Of a stretch of DNA of 32,272 bases, positions 1-10,793 are shown one piece after another. Each line of letters opens with the position of its first letter. Positions within the stretch are counted from its first letter, which is position 1. The stretch is taken from assembly GCA_001464235.1 (NCBI GenBank), contig LNFH01000266.1:1-32272 (forward strand), given 5' to 3'. The stretch comes from Rhizobiales bacterium Ga0077556 (GTDB lineage: Bacteria; Pseudomonadota; Alphaproteobacteria; Rhizobiales; Phreatobacteraceae). Both the position numbers and the translations under genes were made by a program. Below the pieces are notes generated by a model. It made no database searches and had not been told where the DNA came from. It saw only the letters and a list, made by a program, of their open reading frames with translations.

Positions 1-40
1 CCGCGATATGCGTCCAGGCGATGTCGACGACGAGGTTCAT
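1..40 (-). CDS. ABC transporter permease (FtsX/MacB type), N-terminal fragment
   Basis: Only the first 13 codons lie in the window, and the gene runs off its left edge on the minus strand. The readable start is MNLVVDIAWTHIA. Its ATG overlaps the stop codon of the adaptor gene (ATGA), so the two are translationally coupled. This N-terminus, followed at once by an amphipathic stretch, is common in inner-membrane permeases of MacB/FtsX-type ABC exporters, which are regularly encoded just after a periplasmic adaptor. The identification is inferred mostly from the neighbour and the short N-terminus. An RND or other inner-membrane partner is not excluded. Confidence 0.5.
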   Translation of the reverse strand, partial: MNLVVDIAWTHIA

Positions 41-1035
41 GGTGCGACGCGCACCCGTTCCCCGCCGCGCCAGCGCGCCTCGGCCGGCACGGCGATGCGG
101 TCGCCCGCGGCGATGCCGGAGCGGATCTCGGTGAGGCGCGTGCCGCGGATGCCGGTCTCCACCGGGCGGCGGACGATGCGTCCGGCATCGACCGTGAAGA
201 CGGCGCCGCCGATGATCGCCTCGTTCGGCGCCAGCAGCACGTCCTTCGCCTCGCGGGTGACGATGTTGGCCTCCACCGACATGCCGAAATGCAGCGGCGT
301 GTCGTCGGGAAGGGCGATGCGGATGCGGAAGGTCTTGGTCGCCGTATCGCCCATCGGCGTGATGTCGCGCACGGTCCCGTCGAGCGGCCGGTCCTTGAAG
401 GCGTCGGTGCGCAGCAGCACCGTCTGCCCCACCCTGACGCGCGGGATGTCCTCCTCGGCCACGTCCGCCGTGACCTGCAGGGGGCGCGGATCACCGACGC
501 GGAACAGGATCTGGCCGACGTCGGCGATCTCGCCGACCTCGCCGTCCTGCCGCAGCACGACGCCGTCGCGCGGCGCGAGGATCTGGTAGTTGCCCAGCCG
601 CTCGTTGGTGGCGGCCACCAGCGCCCGCATCTGCGCGAGATCGGCGGTGGCCTTGTCATAGGCCTGCTGGGTGGCGACGCCGCGCTGCAGGAGCTGGCTC
701 ACCCGGTCCACCTCGCGCTGGGCGAGGGCGAGGCGCGCCTGCTGCTCGGCGAGATTGGCGCGCACCTCCCGGTCGTCGAGGCGGGCGAGCATGTCGCCCT
801 CCTTCACCGTGCGGCCCTCGCAGGCGCAATGGGCGACGATGCGCTCGCGCGCCATGGAGGCCATCTTGGCCCAGCGCACCGGCTCGACGACGCCCGTCGC
901 GTAGACGATCTCGGCGGCCGTGCCGCGCCCGACGGCCTGCAGCTGGATCTCGGCCCCGCGGCCGTAGCGCCAGAAGACGGCACCGCCGACAGCGGCCGCG
1001 ATCAGCAGCAGGATCAACCAGGAGCGCAGTTTCAT
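37..1035 (-). CDS. Periplasmic adaptor (membrane fusion) subunit of an efflux/export system
   Basis: A 332-residue HlyD/RND-type membrane fusion protein that would link an inner-membrane transporter to the outer membrane. It starts MKLRSWLILLL, with one N-terminal membrane anchor (about residues 5-25). A lipoyl/barrel-sandwich half follows (VKEGDMLARLDD), then an alpha-helical hairpin rich in Ala, Gln and Arg, the second lipoyl half (ILAPRDGVVLRQDGEVGE), and a beta-barrel plus membrane-proximal domain. The ATG at 1035 is chosen because GGAAGG lies 6 bases upstream and it gives a proper signal anchor. The frame is open further upstream, but that stretch looks non-coding. The downstream permease start overlaps its stop, so the pair probably forms a MacAB-like ABC exporter. 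The substrate cannot be told. Confidence 0.9.
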   Translation of the reverse strand: MKLRSWLILLLIAAAVGGAVFWRYGRGAEIQLQAVGRGTAAEIVYATGVVEPVRWAKMASMARERIVAHCACEGRTVKEGDMLARLDDREVRANLAEQQARLALAQREVDRVSQLLQRGVATQQAYDKATADLAQMRALVAATNERLGNYQILAPRDGVVLRQDGEVGEIADVGQILFRVGDPRPLQVTADVAEEDIPRVRVGQTVLLRTDAFKDRPLDGTVRDITPMGDTATKTFRIRIALPDDTPLHFGMSVEANIVTREAKDVLLAPNEAIIGGAVFTVDAGRIVRRPVETGIRGTRLTEIRSGIAAGDRIAVPAEARWRGGERVRVAP

Positions 1036-1126
1036 CGCCAGCCTTCCGGACCACACAGAAGGTGATCCTAGCAGGACCATATGGGGTCCCGCCTTGATCG
1101 GCGTCAGGTCGGTCGGGCGATGCGGA

Positions 1127-3368
<2,242 letters not shown>

Positions 3369-3505
3369 GGCCCAAGGCAAGTCGGCGCCCCACGCCTGCC
3401 ATGTCCGGACGGTCGCCAGGCTGGGAGACAGCCCTTGACCGCCGTCCGCCGGCACCCCCTCGACTCGCGGCCCTTTAGGGCGCAGCCTCCGGGCGGGAGC
3501 ACTCC

Positions 3506-4204
3506 ATGACCCGCGACGGCTACAACCAGTTCTGCCCCGTCGCGAAAGCCTGCGAACTGCTCGAACCGCGCTGGACCCTTCTCCTGCTCTGCGAGATGTG
3601 GGCGGGCTCGACCCGGTTCAACGAGATCCGCCGCGGCGTCCCCGGCATGTCGCCGACCCTGATGTCCAAGCGGCTCAAGGAGATGGAGCAGCGCGGCCTC
3701 GTCCTGCGCACCAGGCAGCCCTCAACCGGCGAAATCCACTACACGACCACCGCAATCGCCCGGGAACTGGAGCCGATCGTCCATGCCTTCGGACAATGGG
3801 CGCACCGCAACCTCGACGCCGACGTCACGCTCGAGAAGCTCGATGCGCGCCTGCTGATGTGGAACATGCGCCGCAAGATCGAGGTCGGCGCCCTGCCGCC
3901 CGACCGGCGCAGCGTCATCCAGTTCGTCTATCCCGAATTGCCGCGCGAGGAGCGCAACTACTGGCTCGTCGCCAAGCCCGACCGGCCGGTGGACCTGTGC
4001 TCCACCGACCCGGGCCATGCGGTCGACCTTTTCGTGACCGCCGACCTGAAGGCCATGACCTCGGCCTGGATGGGCCTCTCCAGCCTCGCGGCGGAGGTGG
4101 CGCGCGAGAGGATCACCCTCGTCGGCGCCCCCGAGCTCAGCCGCACCATCTCCGCCTGGATGGTGCGCAGCTCCTACGCCGGCGCCTGCCCGGCCGCTCC
4201 ATAA
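3506..4204 (+). CDS. HxlR-family winged-helix regulator with C-terminal SCP2-like domain
   Basis: A 232-residue transcription factor. Residues about 8-100 form an HxlR winged helix, with the N-terminal signature FCPVAKACELLEPRW, a helix-turn-helix around TRFNEIRRGVPGMSPTLMSKRL, and a wing ending EIHYTTT. HxlR proteins usually have only 100-130 residues. Here about 110 more follow, resembling an SCP2-type lipid-binding fold, a known combination in proteobacteria that may bind a hydrophobic ligand. Cys10 is the position used by some HxlR members to sense oxidants or electrophiles. Whether it does so here is not shown. The ATG has GGGAG 7 bases upstream. A methyltransferase gene follows after 107 bases and may be a target. 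Confidence 0.9.
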   Translation: MTRDGYNQFCPVAKACELLEPRWTLLLLCEMWAGSTRFNEIRRGVPGMSPTLMSKRLKEMEQRGLVLRTRQPSTGEIHYTTTAIARELEPIVHAFGQWAHRNLDADVTLEKLDARLLMWNMRRKIEVGALPPDRRSVIQFVYPELPREERNYWLVAKPDRPVDLCSTDPGHAVDLFVTADLKAMTSAWMGLSSLAAEVARERITLVGAPELSRTISAWMVRSSYAGACPAAP

Positions 4205-4243
4205 TCTGTACCGCGACGCTCCAGTTTCTACACTAGGCGGTCC

Positions 4244-4263
4244 GGCCGACTGAGCGGCCTTCT
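4244..4263 (+). terminator. Weak hairpin after the HxlR gene
   Basis: GGCCG and CGGCC pair across a six-base loop, followed by TTCT. The stem is only five base pairs and the T-run is short. It may be a weak terminator or attenuator between the regulator and the methyltransferase genes, or chance in GC-rich DNA. Confidence 0.25.
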
Positions 4264-4311
4264 GGGGCGCGAGGCGACATCATCGTCGCACCCGTCCGGA
4301 GGACCGCCACC

Positions 4312-5139
4312 ATGCAAGCGACATTGACCCCGCCCGTCGTGCTCGACATTGCCGCGCTGAAGAGCCGGCAGCAGGCCGCCTGGTCGTCGGGAGACTATGC
4401 GGTGGTGGGAACCACGCTGCAGATCGTCGGCGAGACGCTCTGCGAGGCGATGGATCTGCGCGCCGGCAGCAAGGTTCTCGACGTCGCCGCCGGCAATGGC
4501 AACGCCTCGCTGGCGGCAGCGCGCCGCTGGTGCGACGTCACCGCGACGGATTATGTCCCCGAGCTGCTCGAGAAGGGCCGCCTGCGCGCCGTCGCGGAAG
4601 GCATGACCATCCGTACCGAGACGGCCGACGCAGAGAACCTTCCCTATGCGGACGGGGCCTTCGACGCGGTGATCTCCACCTTCGGAGTGATGTTCACGCC
4701 CGATCAGGAGAAGGCGGCGGCCGAACTCGTCCGTGTCTGCCGACCCGGCGGGCGGATCGGCCTCGCCAACTGGATGCCGGCCGGGTTCATCGGGCAGGTG
4801 TTCAAGGTGATCGGCAGCCATGTTCCCCCGCCCGCCGGCGCGCCCTCGCCGGCCCTGTGGGGCACGCCCGCACGGCTGGAGGCGCTGTTCGGCGCCGAGG
4901 GCGAGGTGCGGATCGCCGAGCGGTCCTTCGCCTTCCGCTACCGGTCGCCGGCCCATTGGCTGGACGTGTTCCGCACCTGGTACGGTCCCGTGCTCAAGGC
5001 CTTCGCCGCCCTGCCGGCCGAGGGCCAGGCGGCGCTCGCCGCCGACCTCCTCGCCCTCGTCGGGCGGGCCAATGTCGCCGTCGACGGCACGGTCGTGATC
5101 CCCAGCGCCTATCTCGAGGTCGTCGTCGTCCGGCGATAG
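4312..5139 (+). CDS. Class I SAM-dependent methyltransferase
   Basis: A 275-residue cytoplasmic methyltransferase of the UbiE/COQ5-like type. Motif I is LDVAAGNGN (residues 56-64), the acidic end of strand 2 is in VTATDY, motif II lies around AENLPYADGAFDAV, and motif III around RVCRPGGRIGLANW. The C-terminal third (FAFRYRSPAHWLDVFRTWYGPV) would form the substrate cap. Members act on small molecules such as quinone precursors or lipids, and the substrate cannot be told here. GGAGG lies about 10 bases before the ATG. It is encoded downstream of an HxlR regulator on the same strand and ends 31 bases from a convergent gene. Confidence 0.9.
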   Translation: MQATLTPPVVLDIAALKSRQQAAWSSGDYAVVGTTLQIVGETLCEAMDLRAGSKVLDVAAGNGNASLAAARRWCDVTATDYVPELLEKGRLRAVAEGMTIRTETADAENLPYADGAFDAVISTFGVMFTPDQEKAAAELVRVCRPGGRIGLANWMPAGFIGQVFKVIGSHVPPPAGAPSPALWGTPARLEALFGAEGEVRIAERSFAFRYRSPAHWLDVFRTWYGPVLKAFAALPAEGQAALAADLLALVGRANVAVDGTVVIPSAYLEVVVVRR

Positions 5140-5170
5140 GCGGAAGGCTGACCGGGGCCCCTCCTGCGCC

Positions 5171-6763
5171 TCAGCAGCGGGGCCCGCCGTTGATGGTCGC
5201 CCCCGTCTCTTCGCTGATGACGCAGGAATGGCCGGGGCTGCCCTCCGGCGCCGGCACGCCGCGCAGCAGGAGGAAACGGACGGAGTGCGCCCCGTGCAGC
5301 CCTGCCGGAAAGCGAATGCGCTCGCGGATCAGGAATTCTCGCGAGCCGTTCGTCCCCAGCGCGCCGCGCATCAGCAGCTGCATCAGGCCGGCCTGCGCAG
5401 GGAGCACCTCATAGGGCGCGGCCGGCAGGCTGGAGACTGTCTGCGCCGGGTCGATCCGCACGAGCCCGCCGCCGTAGAAGCGGTCGAAGTCGCGCCGCAC
5501 CGCGGCGATGGCGGCCGTGCCGTCGGGCGCGTCGGGCCGCGGAGTTCCCGCCCATTCGCGAATGACCGCTTCGCTCGAAGGAGCCGCCGCGCTCCTGAAC
5601 GTCCCTGACGGCAGGTCGACGAGGGAGATGGCGTAGCGGCCCGCCACGACGCCGGGCTCCTTGCCCGTTTCGGCCCGCACCATCGCGATCGTCACCGCCG
5701 CCTGGCCGGACGGGACCTCCGAGAAGTATCGCAGGCAGTTCACGCGTGCGACGAAGGTGACCCTGTCGGCCGGCAGACCGACGGCCCCCACGAGAGGCGC
5801 CCCCTGGGGGGCCACGGCTCTGTTCGACGACATGACGACGCGCTCCAGCCGGTCGACGGCGCCGGTGAAGCGCCAGATCGTCGGCGAGTAGGTCGAGAGC
5901 ACGAGGTAGAGCGGCTGGCGACCGGGCGCGACATGGATGGCCGCGGTGCGCGTTTCGACGGCCTGCGATCCGATGGTCGCGGTCGAGAGGGCGTCGCCCT
6001 CGTAGCCGGAGATCACGACGACCTCGGCGGCCTCGCTCGCCCGCGGCATGTTGCAGACCGGCCGGTCCTGCACTGCCGCGGATCGCCGGCGCACCTCGGA
6101 GGCCTGCTGCTGATAGGCGGCGAACTCCTCCTGGGAGATCGTGCCATTGCCGTCCGTGTCGATGGCCCGCACGGCCGTCTCCACGAGGCTCGTGAACTCC
6201 TCCTCCGTGAGAGCACCGCCCGTTCGGCCGACCGCCGCCAGCAGCCCGCCCACCTGAGCGGTGCCGGGGAAGGTCGCGGCCGGTCGCTGGGGCACCGCCG
6301 CGGCGGCCTCGCTCCAGCTGACGCGACGATCGCCGTCCTTGTCGGCTGCGGTCCACTGGCGCAGGCTTTCCGCCAGCTGCCTTTCGACCTGCGCGCGCCG
6401 GGGACCGTCGAGAAGGCGCTGCTCGAAGCTGAGCTTGGCGACGAGTTCGGCTTCGGTCACGAAGCCGTCTCCGTCGAGATCGGCCTGCATCATGCGGCTG
6501 GCGGCCGCCGCACGCACGGCCGCCAGGTACGAGGCGTCGTGCAGGGCGACATCGGCCGCATCCAGGCGTCCGTCGCGGTTGGCGTCCAGATGACGGAATG
6601 CGGGCGGGGTGCGCTGCCGTATCGTGCCGACCGATGCGCCCGGTTGAACGAAGGGCGCCAGAACCATCGGCAGCATCTCAGGCGCCAGCCGCGGGGACTG
6701 CGCCCGCGCCGGGCCCGCGAGAACCACGGCCCCGACGACGGCGGTCAAGACACCCATGCGCAT
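5171..6763 (-). CDS. Exported protein with four EF-hands and a large uncharacterised C-terminal domain
   Basis: A 530-residue secreted protein. Residues 1-21 form a signal peptide with AxA cleavage (GPARA-QS). Four calcium-binding loops follow: DANRDGRLDAAD (60-71), DLDGDGFVTEAE (95-106), DKDGDRRVSWSE (141-152) and DTDGNGTISQEE (202-213). All have Asp at position 1 and an acidic residue at position 12, so calcium binding is likely. The remaining 310 residues have three or four cysteines and beta-rich segments that I do not recognise. Two start codons (MRM) are possible, and the first follows AGGGAGAAG. The protein may act as a calcium-dependent periplasmic or surface factor. Function is unknown. 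Confidence 0.9.
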   Translation of the reverse strand: MRMGVLTAVVGAVVLAGPARAQSPRLAPEMLPMVLAPFVQPGASVGTIRQRTPPAFRHLDANRDGRLDAADVALHDASYLAAVRAAAASRMMQADLDGDGFVTEAELVAKLSFEQRLLDGPRRAQVERQLAESLRQWTAADKDGDRRVSWSEAAAAVPQRPAATFPGTAQVGGLLAAVGRTGGALTEEEFTSLVETAVRAIDTDGNGTISQEEFAAYQQQASEVRRRSAAVQDRPVCNMPRASEAAEVVVISGYEGDALSTATIGSQAVETRTAAIHVAPGRQPLYLVLSTYSPTIWRFTGAVDRLERVVMSSNRAVAPQGAPLVGAVGLPADRVTFVARVNCLRYFSEVPSGQAAVTIAMVRAETGKEPGVVAGRYAISLVDLPSGTFRSAAAPSSEAVIREWAGTPRPDAPDGTAAIAAVRRDFDRFYGGGLVRIDPAQTVSSLPAAPYEVLPAQAGLMQLLMRGALGTNGSREFLIRERIRFPAGLHGAHSVRFLLLRGVPAPEGSPGHSCVISEETGATINGGPRC

Positions 6764-6909
6764 CGCACTTCTCCCTGACGCGGACCCGCGCCGCGCGAGA
6801 CGGGACGATAACGCGATCCGCTTGCCCGAATACGACCAGAGCGAGCAGACTTCGTGATGTCGTTACCCGATGGCAAACGGCTTGCCGCGCAAAACGCGGC
6901 GGGACCCGC

Positions 6910-7596
6910 TCAGCCGTTCAGCGCCTGTCCCGGCCAGCCCTCGCCGGCGATCTTCGAGGCGGCGATGACCGCCTGGGTGCGGCTGTCGACCCCGAGCTTG
7001 GTCAGGATCGCCGAGACATGGGCCTTCACGGTCGCCTCGGAGACGGAGAGCTCGTAGGCGATCTGCTTGTTGAGAAGCCCCTCCGACAGCATCATCAGCA
7101 CCCGCACCTGCTGCGGGGTCAGGCTCGCGAGGCGGGCGGCGAGCTTGGCGCTCTCCGAGTCCCGGCTCGCCGACAGATCCACGTCGGAGGGCACGAAGCT
7201 GCCGCCGTCCAGAACGATCTGCACCGCCTGGCGCATCTCCTCCGTGCCGAGCGTCTTGCGGATGAAGCCCGAGGCGCCGAACTCGAAACAGCGCCGGATG
7301 ACGTCCGGATCCTCGGTGGCGGAGACGATGACCACGGGCACGCCGGGATGCTGGGCGCGCAGGTACATGAGCCCGGAGAAGCCCTTCACGCCCGGCATGG
7401 TCAGGTCGAGGAGCACGAGGTCGACGTCCGGATCGGCGCCGACGATCTCCTGCATCTCGGCGAAGGAGCCCGCCTCGGCGATGGTGAGCTGACGCGGCAG
7501 GCCGGCCACGGCCTCCCGCAGGGCGCCGCGAAACAGGGGATGGTCGTCGGCGATGACGATACGATAGGTCGAAAGTGCGGTGTCCACGCCGCTCAC
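6910..7596 (-). CDS. NarL/FixJ-type response regulator (orphan)
   Basis: A 228-residue two-component response regulator. The receiver domain (about 10-128) has acidic residues D17-D18, the phospho-acceptor D64 in LLDLTMPG, and K114 in the SGFIRKTL loop. The output is a LuxR-type helix-turn-helix (about 159-215) with LTPQQVRVL, NKQIAYEL and TVKAHVSAIL. The protein would bind DNA as a dimer once phosphorylated. It starts at GTG (7596), and another GTG three codons later is possible. No sensor kinase is encoded beside it, so the partner is elsewhere in the genome. Confidence 0.95.
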   Translation of the reverse strand: MSGVDTALSTYRIVIADDHPLFRGALREAVAGLPRQLTIAEAGSFAEMQEIVGADPDVDLVLLDLTMPGVKGFSGLMYLRAQHPGVPVVIVSATEDPDVIRRCFEFGASGFIRKTLGTEEMRQAVQIVLDGGSFVPSDVDLSASRDSESAKLAARLASLTPQQVRVLMMLSEGLLNKQIAYELSVSEATVKAHVSAILTKLGVDSRTQAVIAASKIAGEGWPGQALNG

Positions 7597-7852
7597 CCCG
7601 GTGTTGCCTCACTGCGGCTTTCTGGCGCGCCGCCTCGGACGAATTGTCGCCCCTTGCCCGCCACAACACAAGGCCACATTGATGACCCGGGGTCGTCGTC
7701 GACGGGGGCCGCAACCGCGCCCGAATCCGCCCGCCTCGGGAAAAGAGGTCCGTTGCGGCAACCGCCGATTGACATGAGCCCTGACGCAGGGGTCTGTTAA
7801 GGATCAGCAGACCGGCGAAGGGGCCGGGGGGCGCGACCTGAAGAGGTGTTTC

Positions 7853-8668
7853 ATGGTGCGGCTCGGTATCGGACGTCCCCGACAGGTGATCGCGGCCGTG
7901 GCGGCGGTCGCCCTTCTCGCCGGCGTCGGCGAAGCGGCCGCGGTCATGCGCGGCGAACCCGCCCGCGACCCCAACGGCACCCGCCGCTCCACCGTCCTCA
8001 TCGAGACGCCCGAGGGCATCTGCACCGGCGCCATCGTCGGGGCCGACCTCGTGCTGACCGCGGCGCACTGCGTTTCGGCCGGCGGCCGCTACCGGGTGCG
8101 CTACCTCGACCGTTCCTTCCGCCGCGTCGCGGTGGCGGTGAAGCGCACCGCCGCACATCCCGGCTTCGACCCCCGCCATGGCTTCGCCTCCGACGACGTC
8201 GGCCTGATCCAGGTGGCCCGCCCCTTCGGCGTCGATGCGCGCCCCGCCGCCCTGCCCCCGTCCGGCTGGGGCGTCGCCTGGTTCGCAGGACGGCCGACGG
8301 GCGAGGAACTGATCATCGCCGGCTTCGGCTCGACGGAGCGGTCGCGCTCGCGCGACGGCGTGCTGCGCGAGGCCCTGATGCGCACCTCGGAGCCGAGCGT
8401 TCCCGGCCGCGGCTTCGCCGGCCTCACCGGCGAGGACGGCCAGCAGCGCCCGGGGATGTGCGTGGGCGACTCCGGCGGTCCGGTCTACCGGCGCACGGGC
8501 CGCACCTTCACGGTGGTCGGCGTGCTGAAGGGCGGCACCACCGATCCCGGCCGCGAGTGCACCTCGACGCCGATCTTCGTCCCCGTGAAGGACTACGTCT
8601 CCTGGGTCCGGGAGACCGCGGCCGGCTGGAATGCGCCGCTCGGCGGCGCGGTGGAGATGCGGCAATAG
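7853..8668 (+). CDS. Exported trypsin-like serine protease (S1 family)
   Basis: A 271-residue chymotrypsin-fold protease. An N-terminal signal segment (about 10-30, ending GEAAA) directs export. The catalytic triad is complete: H72 in LTAAHC, D115 in DDVGLI and S207 in GDSGGP. Four or more cysteines (C57, C73, C-V-G-D, C near the end) suggest disulfides as in trypsins. AAGAGG lies 6 bases before the ATG. A TTGACA at 7769-7774 could be a -35 element, but no convincing -10 follows. The gene ends 13 bases from the convergent M3 peptidase gene. Substrate is unknown. The short mature chain has no PDZ domain, so it is not a DegP homologue. Confidence 0.93.
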   Translation: MVRLGIGRPRQVIAAVAAVALLAGVGEAAAVMRGEPARDPNGTRRSTVLIETPEGICTGAIVGADLVLTAAHCVSAGGRYRVRYLDRSFRRVAVAVKRTAAHPGFDPRHGFASDDVGLIQVARPFGVDARPAALPPSGWGVAWFAGRPTGEELIIAGFGSTERSRSRDGVLREALMRTSEPSVPGRGFAGLTGEDGQQRPGMCVGDSGGPVYRRTGRTFTVVGVLKGGTTDPGRECTSTPIFVPVKDYVSWVRETAAGWNAPLGGAVEMRQ

Positions 8669-8681
8669 GCGAGGCGCCGGC

Positions 8682-10730
8682 TCACGCCGCCGTCGCCAGC
8701 CCCCGCTTCACCAGCAGCGCTTCCGGATCCGGCTCGCGGCCGCGGAAGGCGACATAGGCCTCCATCGGGTCGCGGCTGTTGCCGGCGGAATAGACGTAAG
8801 TGCCGAGGCGCCGCGCGAGGACCGGATCGAACGGGTCGCCCGTCTCCTCGAAGGCCGAGAAGCCGTCGGCGTCCAGCACCTCCGACCACATGTAGCTGTA
8901 GTAGCCGGCCGAATAGCCGTCGCCCGAGAAGACATGGGCAAAATGCGGCGTGCGGTGGCGCATGACCAGCCCCTCGGGCATGCCGATGCGCTTCAGCTCT
9001 TCGGTCTCGAAGGCGATGGGGTCGATCCCCTCCGCCTGATCGAGCGAGTGGAAGGCGAGGTCGACCAGAGCCGAGGAGACATATTCCACCGTCGCGCAGC
9101 CCTGGTTGAAGGTGCGAGCGGCGGTGAGCTTGTCGATCAGCGCCTGCGGCATGGCCTCGCCGGTCTCGGCATGGACGGCGAACTCGGACAACACCTCGCG
9201 GCGCTCCAGCCAGTGTTCGTAGAGCTGGGAGGGGAACTCGACGAAGTCGCGCGCCACCGAGGTGCCGGACAGCAGCGGATAGGTGACGTCCGACAGCAGG
9301 CCGTGCAGCCCGTGGCCGAACTCGTGGAACAGGGTGCGCGCATCGTCGAAGGAGAGGAGAGCGGGCTGGCCCTCCGGGGGCTTCGCGAAGTTCATCACGT
9401 TGACGATGATCGGCCGCACCGCGCCCGACAGCTTCTCCTGGCTGCGGAAGGCGCTCATCCAGGCGCCCGAGCGCTTGGTGGACCTCGCGAAATAGTCGCC
9501 GAGGAAGAGGCCGACATGCTCGCCCCCGCGCAGCACCTCGTAGGCGCGCACGTCGGGGTGGTAGACCGGCACGTCGTCGCGGCGGCGGAAGGTGACGCCG
9601 AACAGCTTCGTCGCAACCGCGAAGGCGGCCTCGATCATCCGGTCGAGTTGGAAATAGGGTTTCAGCGCCGCCTCATCGATGGCGTAGCGCTTCTGGCGCA
9701 CCTTCTCGGCATAGAAGCGCCAGTCCCAGGGCTGGATCGCCTCGTTCATGCCCTCCTCGCGGGCGATGGCGGCAAGATCCGCCTTCTCCTCGCCGGCACG
9801 CACCACGGCGCGGCTCCAGACCCTCTGCAGCAGGGCGCGCACGGCCTCCGGCGTCTTGGCCATGGTCTCGTCGAGCTTGAAGGCGGCGAAAGTCGGATAA
9901 CCCAGCAGCTTCGCCCGCTCGATGCGCAGCTTCACGGTCTCCGCGACGATGGCGCGGTTGTCGGTCTCGCCGCCCATCTCGCCGCGCTTCACCCAGGCCT
10001 TGAACACCGTCTCGCGCAGGTCCCGGCGCGGCGATAGCGTCAGGAAGGGTTCGACCATGGAGCGACCCAGGGTCATCACGTAGCCGTCGCGGCCACGGTC
10101 TTTGGCGGCCTGGGCCAGCGCGCTTTTCAGAAAGTCCGGCAGGCCCGCGACGTCGACCTCCGACAGGTCCAGGGACCAGGAGGATTCGTCCTTCAGCACG
10201 TTCTGGCCGAAGGCCGTGCCGAGGGTGGCGAGGCGCTCGGTGACTGCGCGCATGCGCTCCTTGCCCTCGGCGTCGAGGGCCGCACCGCCACGCACGAAGT
10301 TCTTGTAGGTCTTCTCCAGCACCCGCATCTGCTCGGAGCTGAGGCCGAGGTGGTCGCGCCGTTCATGCAGCGCCCGGACGCGGGCGAAGAGGCGGGCGTC
10401 GAGGGTGATGGCGTTGGAGTGCTGCGCCAGCAGCGGCGCCATCTCGCGCTGGATCGCCTGGATGGCCTCCGTCGCGTCCGACCCGGCGAGGTTGTAGAAC
10501 ACGCCGCACAGCCGGTCGAGCGCGTGTCCGCCGGTCTCCAGCGCGTCGATCGTGTTGGCGAAGCTCGGCGCGTCCGGATTGGTGGCGATGGCCTCCACCT
10601 CGGCCCGGTGCTCCGCCAGCGCCCGCTCGAAGGCGGGGCGATAGTCGTCGATGGTGATGTCGGTGAAGGGCGCGATCCCGAACGGCGTGGTCCAGGGGCG
10701 GAAGAACGGGTTGTCGGTGCTCTGGGTCAT
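8682..10730 (-). CDS. dcp: M3-family zinc metallopeptidase (oligopeptidase A / peptidyl-dipeptidase Dcp)
   Basis: A 682-residue cytoplasmic oligopeptidase, full length for the family. The start MTQSTDNPFFRPWTTPFG is the usual N-terminus. The active site is HEFGH (H469, E470, H473), and VEFPSQ about 25 residues later supplies the third zinc ligand region. It degrades short peptides made by larger proteases. OpdA/PrlC and Dcp are hard to separate by eye, so the symbol is tentative. The frame is open well upstream of 10730, but that part crosses an inverted repeat and has no family similarity, so the ATG at 10730 is chosen. There is no strong ribosome site. Confidence 0.95.
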   Translation of the reverse strand: MTQSTDNPFFRPWTTPFGIAPFTDITIDDYRPAFERALAEHRAEVEAIATNPDAPSFANTIDALETGGHALDRLCGVFYNLAGSDATEAIQAIQREMAPLLAQHSNAITLDARLFARVRALHERRDHLGLSSEQMRVLEKTYKNFVRGGAALDAEGKERMRAVTERLATLGTAFGQNVLKDESSWSLDLSEVDVAGLPDFLKSALAQAAKDRGRDGYVMTLGRSMVEPFLTLSPRRDLRETVFKAWVKRGEMGGETDNRAIVAETVKLRIERAKLLGYPTFAAFKLDETMAKTPEAVRALLQRVWSRAVVRAGEEKADLAAIAREEGMNEAIQPWDWRFYAEKVRQKRYAIDEAALKPYFQLDRMIEAAFAVATKLFGVTFRRRDDVPVYHPDVRAYEVLRGGEHVGLFLGDYFARSTKRSGAWMSAFRSQEKLSGAVRPIIVNVMNFAKPPEGQPALLSFDDARTLFHEFGHGLHGLLSDVTYPLLSGTSVARDFVEFPSQLYEHWLERREVLSEFAVHAETGEAMPQALIDKLTAARTFNQGCATVEYVSSALVDLAFHSLDQAEGIDPIAFETEELKRIGMPEGLVMRHRTPHFAHVFSGDGYSAGYYSYMWSEVLDADGFSAFEETGDPFDPVLARRLGTYVYSAGNSRDPMEAYVAFRGREPDPEALLVKRGLATAA

Positions 10731-10793
10731 GGGCGCAATGTGGCGGCGCGGGAGAATGTCGGCAAGGGTGGGCGAGAGTCCGCATGACGGGTA

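Noticed and set aside
289-1065. Long plus-strand open frame opposite the efflux adaptor
   Set aside because: It lies wholly opposite a well-supported gene, with high-GC third-position bias in the minus frame. The translation is rich in Arg, Gly and Ala with no family signature.
6884-6900. Hairpin GCCGCG/CGCGGC after the response regulator as terminator
   Set aside because: The stem is six pairs with a five-base loop, and no T-run follows on the minus strand, so it is not convincing.
7769-7774. TTGACA as a -35 box for the serine protease gene
   Set aside because: No good -10 sequence lies 16-18 bases downstream, so a promoter was not called.
6863-8665. A 600-codon minus-strand open frame covering the response regulator and protease
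   Set aside because: It crosses two well-supported genes in different frames and has no coherent domain.
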